Shown one piece after another: positions 42,567-51,537 of a DNA stretch of 51,614 nucleotides (its first letter is position 1; each line of letters begins with the position of its first letter). The translations under genes were made by a program, and so were the position numbers. Under the pieces are notes generated by a model, which made no database searches, had not been told where the DNA came from, and was given only the letters and a program-made list of their open reading frames with translations. The stretch lies in NCBI GenBank assembly GCA_964449075.1, contig CAYVBJ010000022.1:1-51614 (forward strand), written 5' to 3'. Origin of the DNA: CAYVBJ01 sp964449075 (GTDB lineage Bacteria > Bacteroidota > Rhodothermia > Balneolales > Balneolaceae).

Positions 42567-43763
42567 TCAATTTCGAATCTCTACCTGGTTCACAATTTCA
42601 TCTCCAATGGAGAGCGCGGCTGTGGCAGCCGGACTCGGTGCATTCAGAACGTGTATCTGGTTTCTCTCTTTTTCAAAATAGAAATCATCGAGTATTTCAC
42701 CATTGGGCTGAAGTGCCATTGCCCGGATTCCGGAGGGAGAACCTGTGAGATGTTCTTTTTTTATTGAGGGGATCAGCTTTTTCAGATTTTTCAGAAATGC
42801 CTCTTTTGAAAGAGAGCGGTACATCTCATCCAGACCCATTCGCCAGTGTTTGCCTGCAAGTTTCCAAAATCCGGGAAAGTTAAAGGTGTCAATGGTATCA
42901 GATAGATTGAAAGAGAGTTTGTCGTATCCCTCCCGCTCAAACGCAAATACAGCATTCGGGCCACATTCAACACCGCCTGTTGCCATTCGTGTAAAGTGAA
43001 CTCCCAGGAATGGAAATTCCGGGTTTGGCAGCGGATAGATTAAGCCTTTTACCAGGTTTTCTGCCTCGGGCACAAGTTCATAGTATTCACCTCTGAAAGG
43101 GACAATGTGAACAGGGCTGGATATTCCCGCAGATTTTGCAACGAGATCGGACTGTAAACCGCTGCAGCTGATTAAAAAATTTGTTTCGAATGATTCGGTG
43201 CCGGCTTTCACCTTCAGTGAATTCCCGCTTTGATGAATGGAGTCTACTTTATGATTGAATTTAATAGAAGCATTAGCTGATTCAAGCAGTTCCGCCAGTT
43301 TTTCACAAAACCCCCTGTAATCAACAATACCGGAACAGGGCACATGAATGCCTGAAACACAATTGACAAAAGGTTCAATCTCTTCCACCTCTTTCTTATC
43401 GATTAACCGGATGCCCTCTATTTTATTTTCAAGGCCGCGGCGATATATTTTTTCGAGCCTCTCAGTTTCATCATCTTCAGTGGCAACTATCACCTTGCCG
43501 CAAATTTCATGCATAACGCCATGCTCCGAGCAAAAGTCAACCAGCTGATGGCGGCCATCCACACAGTTCCTGGCTTTGTAACTTCCGGGTTTGTAGTAGA
43601 TTCCGGAGTGTATTACACCGGAATTATGGCCTGTTTGGTGTGCCGCTACACAATTCTCTTTTTCGAGGATCAGTATTTTGGAATCAGGATAACGGACAGA
43701 TAGTTTGTAAGCTGCAGACAAACCGACAATACCTGCACCCACTATCAAAAAATCGCAATTCAT
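42567..43763 (-). CDS. lhgO: L-2-hydroxyglutarate dehydrogenase/oxidase
   Basis: This 398-aa FAD enzyme starts MNCDFLIVGAGIVGLSAAY, a dinucleotide-binding motif at the N-terminus. It has the LHGO-type middle (HNSGVIHSGIYYKPGS, about 50-65) and a C-terminal SPAATAALSIGDEIV (about 380-394) that binds the FAD. It oxidises L-2-hydroxyglutarate to 2-oxoglutarate, usually in the membrane-linked electron chain. The open frame extends 57 nt upstream to 43820, but the extra residues do not resemble the family, so the start at 43763 is chosen. Confidence 0.9.
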   Translation of the reverse strand: MNCDFLIVGAGIVGLSAAYKLSVRYPDSKILILEKENCVAAHQTGHNSGVIHSGIYYKPGSYKARNCVDGRHQLVDFCSEHGVMHEICGKVIVATEDDETERLEKIYRRGLENKIEGIRLIDKKEVEEIEPFVNCVSGIHVPCSGIVDYRGFCEKLAELLESANASIKFNHKVDSIHQSGNSLKVKAGTESFETNFLISCSGLQSDLVAKSAGISSPVHIVPFRGEYYELVPEAENLVKGLIYPLPNPEFPFLGVHFTRMATGGVECGPNAVFAFEREGYDKLSFNLSDTIDTFNFPGFWKLAGKHWRMGLDEMYRSLSKEAFLKNLKKLIPSIKKEHLTGSPSGIRAMALQPNGEILDDFYFEKERNQIHVLNAPSPAATAALSIGDEIVNQVEIRN

Positions 43764-43892
43764 AGAATGAGTTATCGAATTCAGTGAAATTTTTACATCA
43801 GAACAGCAAGATACTAACAAATAATTTCGTTATAAATCGTTATGAAATATTTACAGATAATTCTGTTATCTTTAAGAAAAAAGTTAGGCAAA

Positions 43893-44456
43893 ATGAAAAA
43901 TATAAGAATACTGACTCTGTTGATCCCGGCAATTTTGCTTATTTCGTGTAGTTCAAACGGAGATAAACAAGCATCTGAAGGCACTCAAACAAGATCGAAT
44001 GTAGTACCTCCCGGATTGGTTGATGAAGACAAAGCAAAAGAGCTGATTCAGAATGCAACGTTTACTGATCTTGAGGGAAATGAAGTTTCAATTGACCGGT
44101 TTGAAGGAAAGGTTGTACTGATTGATTTTTGGGAGACCTGGTGCGGACCCTGTCTGCAGGTGTTTCCTGCAATGGATAAGCTTCGGGATGAATATGAAAA
44201 TGAGTTTGAAGTACTTGCCGTTACGGTGGGACTGTCGGATTCAATCGAAGATGCAAGAAATTTTGCAAATGAAAATGACTATAATTTTAATTACCTGATT
44301 GATACTAATAATGTGTTCGACCAGCTTGGGGCGAGCGGGATCCCATTCAAAGTGCTTGTTAATCCCGATGGGGAATTGATTAAAATAGAAATGGGTTCAA
44401 GAGGAACCGAAGGAGATTATAACCAGATGAAAAGCATAATCCTTGAATACATCTGA
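43893..44456 (+). CDS. TlpA-family thioredoxin-like lipoprotein
   Basis: This 187-aa redox protein is attached by a lipobox (LLISC, Cys about 18). Its thioredoxin domain (about 55-187) has the active site WCGPC in IDFWETWCGPCLQVFP, and a later cis-Pro segment SGIPFKVLVNPDGE. TlpA-type proteins act in the periplasm on cytochrome c maturation or other thiols. The start is moved 51 nt downstream from the longest frame, to 43893, because this gives a proper lipoprotein signal. It is divergent from the L-2-hydroxyglutarate gene. Confidence 0.88.
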   Translation: MKNIRILTLLIPAILLISCSSNGDKQASEGTQTRSNVVPPGLVDEDKAKELIQNATFTDLEGNEVSIDRFEGKVVLIDFWETWCGPCLQVFPAMDKLRDEYENEFEVLAVTVGLSDSIEDARNFANENDYNFNYLIDTNNVFDQLGASGIPFKVLVNPDGELIKIEMGSRGTEGDYNQMKSIILEYI

Positions 44457-44559
44457 CAGATATATTTTATTTGCGTGAACAGAATAACTTCTTTATTTGT
44501 TAAATCTGAAGCCAGATGAATTACATACTAACAATCGAACTAAAAACACAATTGATTTA

Positions 44560-45867
44560 ATGGAACAACAAGTAGATAAATTACCCTATAAGGTCAAAGA
44601 TATTGGATTGGCCGGATACGGGCGAAAAGAGATTAATATTGCCGAATCCGAGATGCCCGGTCTTGTAGCTTTACGAGAAGAGTTTGGAAAAGAGCAGCCG
44701 CTGAAAGGGGCCCGGATTGCAGGATGTCTTCACATGACAGTACAGACTGCAGTGCTAATTGAAACCCTTGTAGACCTTGGCGCTGAAGTTCAGTGGTCTT
44801 CCTGCAATATTTTTTCTACACAGGATCACGCCGCTGCAGCTATCGCAGAGAGCGGGGTTCCCGTTTATGCATGGAAAGGTGAAACCGAGGAAGAATACGA
44901 CTGGTGTATCGAGCAAACACTCTTCTTTGAAGATGGAAAACCACTGAATATGATTCTGGATGATGGCGGTGACCTTACACAGCTCGTTCACGACAAATAC
45001 CCCGAACTGCTGGATGGAATCCAGGGGATATCCGAAGAAACTACAACAGGTGTTATGCGATTGTACCAGATGCATCAAAATGGCACGCTGGGCGCTCCTG
45101 CTATCAATGTGAATGATTCGGTAACCAAGTCTAAGTTTGACAACAAATACGGATGCCGCGAATCATGTGTGGATGCAATCAGGCGTGCTACGGATGTTAT
45201 GTTTGCGGGAAAGGTGGCTGTGGTTGCCGGTTACGGAGATGTTGGAAAAGGTTCTGCTGCTTCAATGCGCGGAGCAGGTGCCAGGGTTCTCGTAACTGAA
45301 ATTGACCCGATTTGTGCACTCCAGGCCGCGATGGACGGTTACGAGGTGAAAAAGATGATTGATGCAGTTAAAGAAGCTGATATTGTTGTAACCGCTACAG
45401 GGAACAAAGATATTATTACCGGAGAGCATTTCGAGTTGATGAAAGATAAAGTTATCGTTGGCAATATCGGTCATTTTGATAATGAAATTGATGTCAACTG
45501 GCTGAAGGAAAATGCAACCAAAGATAACATAAAGCCGCAGGTAGATCTTTTTACCCTCGAAAATGGCAATGATATTATTCTGCTGTCTGAAGGCCGCCTT
45601 ATGAACCTGGGTAATGCAACCGGGCATCCGAGTTTTGTGATGAGTAACAGTTTTACCAATCAGACACTGGCCCAGATTGCACTCTGGACCCGTCCCGAAG
45701 ATTTTGAGCTTGGTGTTCATGTACTTCCGAAAGACCTGGATGAAAAAGTTGCAAGATTGCACCTTGGTAAAATCGGTGTTGAACTGGATGAGTTAAGCGA
45801 GGAACAGGCTGACTATATCGGAGTTCCTAAAGAGGGTCCGTACAAGTCTGACCAGTACAGGTACTAA
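44560..45867 (+). CDS. ahcY: Adenosylhomocysteinase (SAH hydrolase)
   Basis: This 435-aa NAD-dependent enzyme splits S-adenosylhomocysteine to adenosine and homocysteine, removing the inhibitor of methyl transfer. It has the family segments SCNIFSTQDHAAAAIA, EETTTGVMRLYQM, VAGYGDVGKGSAASMRGAGA (NAD site) and the C-terminal NQTLAQIALW with the terminal Lys/Tyr (SDQYRY). The start is taken at the ATG 44560 (MEQQVDKLPYKVKDIGL), not the longer TTG-led frame. No SAH riboswitch is recognisable upstream. Confidence 0.96.
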   Translation: MEQQVDKLPYKVKDIGLAGYGRKEINIAESEMPGLVALREEFGKEQPLKGARIAGCLHMTVQTAVLIETLVDLGAEVQWSSCNIFSTQDHAAAAIAESGVPVYAWKGETEEEYDWCIEQTLFFEDGKPLNMILDDGGDLTQLVHDKYPELLDGIQGISEETTTGVMRLYQMHQNGTLGAPAINVNDSVTKSKFDNKYGCRESCVDAIRRATDVMFAGKVAVVAGYGDVGKGSAASMRGAGARVLVTEIDPICALQAAMDGYEVKKMIDAVKEADIVVTATGNKDIITGEHFELMKDKVIVGNIGHFDNEIDVNWLKENATKDNIKPQVDLFTLENGNDIILLSEGRLMNLGNATGHPSFVMSNSFTNQTLAQIALWTRPEDFELGVHVLPKDLDEKVARLHLGKIGVELDELSEEQADYIGVPKEGPYKSDQYRY

Positions 45868-45885
45868 TCGATTGTCTGGATTTCA

Positions 45886-45955
45886 TTCATCGGATGACTT
45901 GTTTGCGCAAAGGTGTTGGATCAATGATGCTATAAGTCATCCGGTGATTTTATTT
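45886..45955. terminator. Bidirectional terminator between ahcY and a porin-like gene
   Basis: The arms 45886-45902 and 45932-45948 pair over about 16 bp (with two G-U or mismatched positions), separated by a 29-nt loop, and TTTATTT follows on the plus strand. It lies between two convergent genes and can end both transcripts. Confidence 0.65.
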
Positions 45956-46547
45956 AAAACCTGTACTTCAGGCCAAGACTAACAGCACCCTGCGTACCAA
46001 AACCTGCATTTGTCAGAAACCGGATATTGCGCCCGAATTCAAACCCGATGGCATTGGCCTGCCACGCAAAAAAGAGATCCGTTTCAGTACGGGAGCGTTC
46101 CGGATCTTCCAGGGCAAACTGGTCATCATTAGAAAAACTAAAACCAAGTCCGGCTCCTGAATAAATTCCAAACAGATCCGATTCAAACCAATAGAAGCTG
46201 GCAATTCCCAAAAGTGTAAAGAAATCCGTAGTTCCCTCGCCAACTTTAATGTTATTTTGAACAAATTCTTTGTCAATCCGCTGATAGGTGAGTTGTCCCC
46301 CGACTCTGATGTTGTCATGAGCAAGGTACTGGTAGGCAATGCCGATCCCGGTTGAAAAATTCTCAAAAGATGTAACGTCCTCATCCGGAAAAACCTGGCT
46401 GAAAACAGAGTCATTGTAATTCAGGATATCATTTGAAGTAAGGAACCCGGCTGTTATTTCGATTTCTGTATCCTGAGCAAATGCCAAAGTGTGACTGAAA
46501 AAAAGAAGTGAAAATAGTAGCGTGGTCTTGATTTTTGAGTAAGCCAT
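45954..46547 (-). CDS. Outer-membrane beta-barrel protein
   Basis: This 197-aa protein has a signal peptide (about 1-24, ending ALAFAQ) and a short beta-barrel of about eight strands, ending in SLGLKYRF with the C-terminal Phe expected for BAM recognition. Alternating polar/hydrophobic strands are seen at GIGIAYQYLAHDNIRVGGQLTYQ and GIYSGAGLGFSF. This fits the OmpA/OmpW-like small barrels but not one named family. Function unknown. Confidence 0.75.
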   Translation of the reverse strand: MAYSKIKTTLLFSLLFFSHTLAFAQDTEIEITAGFLTSNDILNYNDSVFSQVFPDEDVTSFENFSTGIGIAYQYLAHDNIRVGGQLTYQRIDKEFVQNNIKVGEGTTDFFTLLGIASFYWFESDLFGIYSGAGLGFSFSNDDQFALEDPERSRTETDLFFAWQANAIGFEFGRNIRFLTNAGFGTQGAVSLGLKYRF

Positions 46548-46756
46548 AGATAAATAAATTAGATTTTATAGTATATAATGAATCTGATACCCGGTTTCAT
46601 ATCTATAATGTAACATTTGCCAAAAGAGTTTATAAGATGATCTTAAGTAAATAATGAGATTTTAAAAAATGCAGTGAATGAGACAACCTGAAAAGTTGTT
46701 TTTAAATAACAAAAGAGAAGTCAAAGTAATAATCAGTAATTAAAGCATTTGTATCT

Positions 46757-47229
46757 ATGAAGAAAATTGGAATGATAATATTGCTTACAGTTTTCATGTC
46801 AAATTGTATGCAGGAGCAGGAGAGAACAGAAGTGCAAACGGAAATGATAAGTCAGGATAGTCTGATCGCAGTCATCCATCCTACGGAAGGAAATGAAGTT
46901 GAAGGAATTGTTACCTTTGCAAAGAATGGTGACAATGTGGATGTCAGTGCAACTGTAACAGGTTTGAATCCTGAAGCAAAACATGGGTTTCATATCCATG
47001 AATATGGTGATTGTTCGGCAACTGACGGAACATCTGCGGGCGGACATTATAATCCCAAAAATATGCCGCACGGGGCACCTACAGATGCTTCCAGGCACAT
47101 GGGCGATATGGGAAACCTTGTTTCAGATGAAGAAGGTGTTGCTACTCTCGAGTATACGGACACAGTAATTGAGCTTGAGGGACTTGATACCATCCTGGGA
47201 CGAGGAATCATCGTTCATGCCAATGAAGA
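46757..47229 (+). CDS. sodC: Cu/Zn superoxide dismutase, C-terminus lost in assembly gap
   Basis: The visible 157 codons encode an exported lipoprotein (lipobox MSNC, Cys17) with a Cu/Zn SOD domain. Metal ligands are present in order: HGFHIHEYGDC (two Cu His), AGGHYNPKNMPHG (bridging and Zn His), RHMGDMGN (Zn His and Asp) and GRGIIVHANE (last Cu His). Only the final C-terminal part, including the second Cys of the disulfide (GCGVIG) and the active-site Arg, is in the gap. The gene continues into the N tract at 47230. It dismutates superoxide at the cell surface or in the periplasm. Confidence 0.9.
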
Positions 47230-47329
47230 NNNNNNNNNNNNNNNNNNNNNNNNNNNNNNNNNNNNNNNNNNNNNNNNNNNNNNNNNNNNNNNNNNNNNNN
47301 NNNNNNNNNNNNNNNNNNNNNNNNNNNNN
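47230..47329. other. Assembly gap of 100 N
   Basis: Exactly 100 unknown bases. Unlike the other gap, the flanks do not repeat each other, so real sequence is missing: at least the ends of the converging superoxide dismutase and HAD hydrolase genes. The true length is unknown. Confidence 0.95.
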
Positions 47330-47871
47330 CCAGCTGACAAACCAGATTTTACACCGGATATTGAATCTTCAAATACGATGCAATTATGGATGGAGGCCCC
47401 CACTGTTTTAGCAGCTTTCAGATATGGTTCGGGATGCGGCTTGCTTTTGGTAAAGTGAGATGAATCTAATACAGCTTCAAATAAATTTTTGATAGATAGT
47501 TCATCTAAAATATAATCGACATTTTCGGGCGGGGCAGATGTGGCTACAACTGTCTGAATTTCTTCTTGTTTGATCAAATTTAAAAAATCAATGAAACCGG
47601 GCACTACATATTTTTTTGGGTTGAATTGTTTTCTGAAGAGTGTCTCTTTTTCATCTGCAAGTATTTCTATTTGTTCGTCAGTTAGCGGTCCGAATACATT
47701 TGGAATCCACTCCTGGTTTGTCCTTCCAAAAAGGTTTTCACGAATGTAATTATCCGATAGCTTCTTCCCATATTTTTCACAAAATTCCTGTAGAATCTTT
47801 TTGTGAACCGGGTTGCTGTCCACAATAACTCCATCCATATCAAAAATAACTGCTTCAATTTTATGGCTCAT
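47330..47871 (-). CDS. HAD-superfamily hydrolase (beta-phosphoglucomutase-like), C-terminus in gap
   Basis: The visible 180 codons start MSHKIEAVIFDMDGVIVDS, with the catalytic Asp pair (DMDG), then a four-helix cap, VVATSAP (motif II), KPHPEPYL (Lys of motif III) and CIVFEDSISGVKSG (motif IV). The residues after GLSA fall in the gap. This matches beta-phosphoglucomutase-like and other sugar phosphatases; the substrate is unknown. It is convergent with the superoxide dismutase gene. Confidence 0.85.
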
Positions 47872-47929
47872 AATTCAGTAATGGTTATTACTTTAATTTC
47901 ATTTTGAAGCCGGTTTGTGTGTCAGAATT

Positions 47930-49621
47930 CTACTCTTCAACACTGAAACCCAGCATCATCCCCGCATCCAGATGTTCGCCGATATGACAGTGCATCATCC
48001 AGTCGCCGGGGTTTGACATTTCCACAAGCAGGTCAACAGTGGACCCTACAGGAATTATAGATGTATCTTTCCAAACCAGATTGGGGTTGGGGACACCGTC
48101 GATGCTAAGTACCAGGTGGCGCTGGCCATGAATGTGGAACGGGTGGCCCATTGGATGAAAGGTTTTCGGATCGTTGAAAATCCTGATTTTCACCACATCT
48201 CCCTGTTTAAAATTCCAGTTGATGTCCATATTTTTTTTACCTGTAGCCGGATCTAACAGTATCCACTCAACCTGTGAGCCGGTTGAGAGCCAGTTCATCA
48301 TTGGCATAGTATCATTCCACTCCACATGCGGAACATAGAATGTATCAATAGCCATCGACTGCATGATGGCAAGAGGCAACCCGCTTACGCTGAGTGTCAG
48401 TTCAAGTGAGTGATCAACCGGCTTATCAAAATAGGGTTCAAAATCGGCAACATCATCCTGAACATCCCTGTTTTGGCGAAGAGAGTGAAATGCTTCTGTG
48501 TAATTTTCCTCTGTATTGGTATCTGAAACATGTACAGTACCAAGCGTATCTTTGTGAGGGTAAAATTCTCCCCGAAAATGGTTGATAGCCTGAATGGAGT
48601 TGGTGATCGGATAAACACCCGGCTCTTCATACAGAACTTCAACAATATATCGTTCGGCAACACCTATGGGGATATTCTCAATGAACTGCTCCCTTTCAAA
48701 TTTGCTGACATCAGAACCCACAAGTTTTATTTTTGCTCCCTCAAACACTGTGTTGAAGGTCCGCGTATTGGCAACATTGGTGATATAAAAACGAGTTACA
48801 TCATTTCTGTTCACTTCAAACTGATAGTCAGTTTTACCGTTCACCAGCATAACATTCCCAAAACGTCCCATCAGTGTGTGGGTCGGGTTATCGGCGCCCC
48901 AGGGAATAAGGCCCTGCTCGTCCATCAGGATGTCGTCAAGGATCAGTGTCTCTTCACGGTTTACCGGGCTGTAGTGGTCTTTATTTTTCGGGTCAACAAT
49001 CATGTTCCCGTAGAGGCCCAGATCCTGCTGAATATACTCCAGCACATGCGGATGGTACCAGAAAATGCCTGCATCTCTGAAAAACAGTTCGTAGGTAAAC
49101 GACTCCCCGATCTCCACTGCATCCTGTGTAATGCCCGGAATACCATCGAAGCGATTATCGAGACGAAGACCATGCCAGTGAACCGTTGTCGGGAACTCAA
49201 TTTTATTATTAAATTCAACTACAATGGTAGCGCCTTCCGGAGCCCTGATAAGCGGTCCAGGATACTGGCCGTTATAGCCGTACATTGCATAATCTTGGCC
49301 AAGAATGGTGCGCCGGATAATGGACGCCTGCAAGCTGATTGTATCGCCATCAGCAAGGTTTATTGTTTCTTGCGGAACGGCTTCAGGAAGGTCGCTGACA
49401 TTCAATCCAAGTCCGGCCAGGAATGGTTCAGCCGGGGGAAGTTCACTGTGAAGCCCGGGCAGCATCGGCATCTCCATATCCATCGGCGGCATTCTCCAGG
49501 CTGCTTTATCGGAAGCAGTATCCATGGAGTGACCCATTTCATGGTGTTCATGCTGAGAAAAGGCAATTGAGTTGAAAGAAAAAAGAATCGGAAATAATGT
49601 AAACAAAACTCTTTTAAACAT
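47930..49621 (-). CDS. Multicopper oxidase
   Basis: This 563-aa exported protein (signal about 1-22, then a His-rich QHEHHEMGHSMD start) has three cupredoxin domains. Copper ligands are visible as TVHWHGLRLDNR (about 140), FWYHPHVLEY (about 185), HPMGHPFHIHGQRH (about 490) and MMHCHIGEHLDAGMML near the end (His-Cys-His and axial Met), a full type 1 / trinuclear set. It likely oxidises Cu(I), Fe(II) or small phenols in the periplasm; the Met/His-rich N-terminus hints at copper handling. The start is the ATG at 49621, sharing its A with the upstream gene's TGA (TGATG). Confidence 0.92.
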   Translation of the reverse strand: MFKRVLFTLFPILFSFNSIAFSQHEHHEMGHSMDTASDKAAWRMPPMDMEMPMLPGLHSELPPAEPFLAGLGLNVSDLPEAVPQETINLADGDTISLQASIIRRTILGQDYAMYGYNGQYPGPLIRAPEGATIVVEFNNKIEFPTTVHWHGLRLDNRFDGIPGITQDAVEIGESFTYELFFRDAGIFWYHPHVLEYIQQDLGLYGNMIVDPKNKDHYSPVNREETLILDDILMDEQGLIPWGADNPTHTLMGRFGNVMLVNGKTDYQFEVNRNDVTRFYITNVANTRTFNTVFEGAKIKLVGSDVSKFEREQFIENIPIGVAERYIVEVLYEEPGVYPITNSIQAINHFRGEFYPHKDTLGTVHVSDTNTEENYTEAFHSLRQNRDVQDDVADFEPYFDKPVDHSLELTLSVSGLPLAIMQSMAIDTFYVPHVEWNDTMPMMNWLSTGSQVEWILLDPATGKKNMDINWNFKQGDVVKIRIFNDPKTFHPMGHPFHIHGQRHLVLSIDGVPNPNLVWKDTSIIPVGSTVDLLVEMSNPGDWMMHCHIGEHLDAGMMLGFSVEE

Positions 49622-50196
49622 CAGTAATACCCGTACTTTGCACAAGGTTCCTGCTCAAAAGGCCCGTGACCGGCCATGGTGTGCATCAGTCCGCTCCGCG
49701 ACATTCCCCGGAAAGCAATGGGCCCCTGCCAGATTTGCCCGTCTTCCGGTGTTGATACTTCAAGAGTGATTACCACAATATATTTGTTCCAGCTTACTTC
49801 ACCAGACACTGTATACTCCTGGTCAAGACTGCCGATCAGTTTGGTTTGATCCAGAGATGGAGTTGTAACCCATGCAACAAACCGGCCCTTTTTATGATTT
49901 TTGATGTTTCCGAGCTTTATATCAAGAAGATGCCGGTAGGAGCCGTCTTTGGTAATTGAAATTCCAAATGGCGAACTATCAAATTTCATTACGGCTTTGC
50001 CTCCGGCCTGGCCTGTTCCCGGTATATTCTTAGTCGTGACCAGGTCAATTGAATAGTAGGAAAGACCGGGCTCTTTACACGTAAAGATCTTTTCGTTATT
50101 TAAATCAAACCCGGTCGACACAAAAGCTGAAGCACTGACTCCAAAAGCTGAAATTGTCAAAATCAGGCTGAAAATTAAGAAATGTTTCGATTTCAT
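49621..50196 (-). CDS. Exported hypothetical protein, middle gene of the multicopper oxidase operon
   Basis: This 191-aa protein has a signal peptide (about 1-25, ending VSASA) and a mature part with many beta-strand patterns (for example GRFVAWVTTPSLDQT, YIVVITLEVSTPEDGQIWQGP). Two Cys (in FTCKEPG and EPCAKYG) sit near the ends and could pair. It also carries Met/His residues around MSRSGLMHTMAGHG. No domain is recognised. It overlaps the oxidase start by one nucleotide, so the two are strongly coupled in translation. It may be an assembly factor or substrate partner; that is inference. Confidence 0.6.
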   Translation of the reverse strand: MKSKHFLIFSLILTISAFGVSASAFVSTGFDLNNEKIFTCKEPGLSYYSIDLVTTKNIPGTGQAGGKAVMKFDSSPFGISITKDGSYRHLLDIKLGNIKNHKKGRFVAWVTTPSLDQTKLIGSLDQEYTVSGEVSWNKYIVVITLEVSTPEDGQIWQGPIAFRGMSRSGLMHTMAGHGPFEQEPCAKYGYY

Positions 50197-50211
50197 GATT
50201 TTTCCGGCATT

Positions 50212-51537
50212 TTATTGGTTTTGAGCGGGTCCGTCATCCCAGTTCTGTGCACTTGAAATATTGGGCATACCCCAGACCCTGCCATTCCAGCCCTGGAAAT
50301 CTTCAAGCCTGAATGCCCAGAATCCCGTTCCCATATCGCTGACAACAATTAAACCGTCTTCGTTCCGGATATCCACTCCGAATGCGCCGTTACAAATATT
50401 TTCGCGGCACATGCCCGACTTGTGTGATCCGAGAAAGGTATCGTAATAAGCGACAGTTTTGGGATCTGCGGGATCGAATAGATCTACAACCAGGAGTCCG
50501 TCTTCGTATCCTGAAACAAACAGGTAGGGCCAGCGAACCTCATGGTTGTGCACCAGGTTCTCGTAGTCAAAATTCCAGACGCTTATGGGGGTGTCAACTA
50601 TCTGAACTTCACCATCCAGTGCCGGTTTCAGATCAAAAATACGAAGGGGTGCATGAATATATTCTGTTTCTCCCACCATGTACCGGCCATCTGGTGATGG
50701 AGTTACGGTGTGTCCCCAAACAACGCCCTGTACGTTGCTGACTGTAACCAGGAGTTCCGGTGTCTTGGTATCAGTTACATCGAAAACGAAATATCCGCCG
50801 GCACCGCCGCCATAAAAACGATCCTGCTGGCTGTCGGGATGATATCCCACATAAAAATCATGGTAACCCAAGGATGCACTTGCAAGCCGGGTAGGGACAT
50901 CAGGATTTGGAACGCCACCGGCCAGGATATCCTCCTCGCCTTCCACAAATTTACCGAGATCATAAATGAGTGCAGAGTCGCCGGTTGTAGTTGCAAACAG
51001 CAACGGCCGGCCATCCGAATGTTTGTACATAAAGATGTTGTGAAAACCACCGGGATGTTCTGCATTCCTGATATAGCCTACGGTTTTTACCTTACTCACA
51101 TCGGGCAGACCGGTCACATCTACAACAACTGCCCCCGCATCCTGGTTAGGCCCGCCCTGGAAAAACTGAAGTGACTGAACCACGTAGTATTTTCCCTTGT
51201 GTTTAAAGTACTTGGGATCCATGCCTCCAAGACCCACATGGAGCTCCTCGTTGGGCATTCGCCAGCGGTAAATAACTTCCGCACGTTCAGGAGTAGAAAG
51301 GTCAATAATATCAAATCCCTTCTCCGCCTGCATTCTGCCAACATAGGCATAGGGCCGGTTCATCTCCTGTTCAACGACAATGTCTGTGACGCTTAACGGT
51401 GCACCAAGAGGTACGTGAGAAAGAACTTCAAGATTGCTGCTTCTTTTTGGAAGTTCATCATTTTGCTGGGCTGATACGGTCAGGATAAAACCTGTACTCA
51501 GCAGCAGTAAAATCGTATACGATACAATTCTCTTCAT
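50212..51537 (-). CDS. Exported LVIVD-repeat beta-propeller protein
   Basis: This 441-aa protein has a signal peptide (about 1-23, ending TVSAQ) and a propeller built of repeats that end in strands like FDIIDLSTPERAEVI, VVVDVTGLPDVSKV, FVFDVTDTKTPELL and LVVDLFDPADPKTV, the LVIVD pattern. His are common in loops (LHVG, GFHNIF, GYHDFYVGYH, VHNHEVRWP), and two Cys (MCRENIC) near the end. These proteins are surface or periplasmic and often serve as scaffolds. It is the first gene of a three-gene operon with the unknown protein and the multicopper oxidase; 15 nt separate it from the next gene. Confidence 0.82.
   Translation of the reverse strand: MKRIVSYTILLLLSTGFILTVSAQQNDELPKRSSNLEVLSHVPLGAPLSVTDIVVEQEMNRPYAYVGRMQAEKGFDIIDLSTPERAEVIYRWRMPNEELHVGLGGMDPKYFKHKGKYYVVQSLQFFQGGPNQDAGAVVVDVTGLPDVSKVKTVGYIRNAEHPGGFHNIFMYKHSDGRPLLFATTTGDSALIYDLGKFVEGEEDILAGGVPNPDVPTRLASASLGYHDFYVGYHPDSQQDRFYGGGAGGYFVFDVTDTKTPELLVTVSNVQGVVWGHTVTPSPDGRYMVGETEYIHAPLRIFDLKPALDGEVQIVDTPISVWNFDYENLVHNHEVRWPYLFVSGYEDGLLVVDLFDPADPKTVAYYDTFLGSHKSGMCRENICNGAFGVDIRNEDGLIVVSDMGTGFWAFRLEDFQGWNGRVWGMPNISSAQNWDDGPAQNQ

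Noticed and set aside
44457..44559. SAH riboswitch before ahcY
   Set aside because: I looked for the GC-rich conserved core of that riboswitch; this leader is AT-rich and lacks it.
47215..47458. Reading frames continuing across the second gap
   Set aside because: The frame across 100 N is arbitrary; residues after the gap do not fit SOD or HAD ends.
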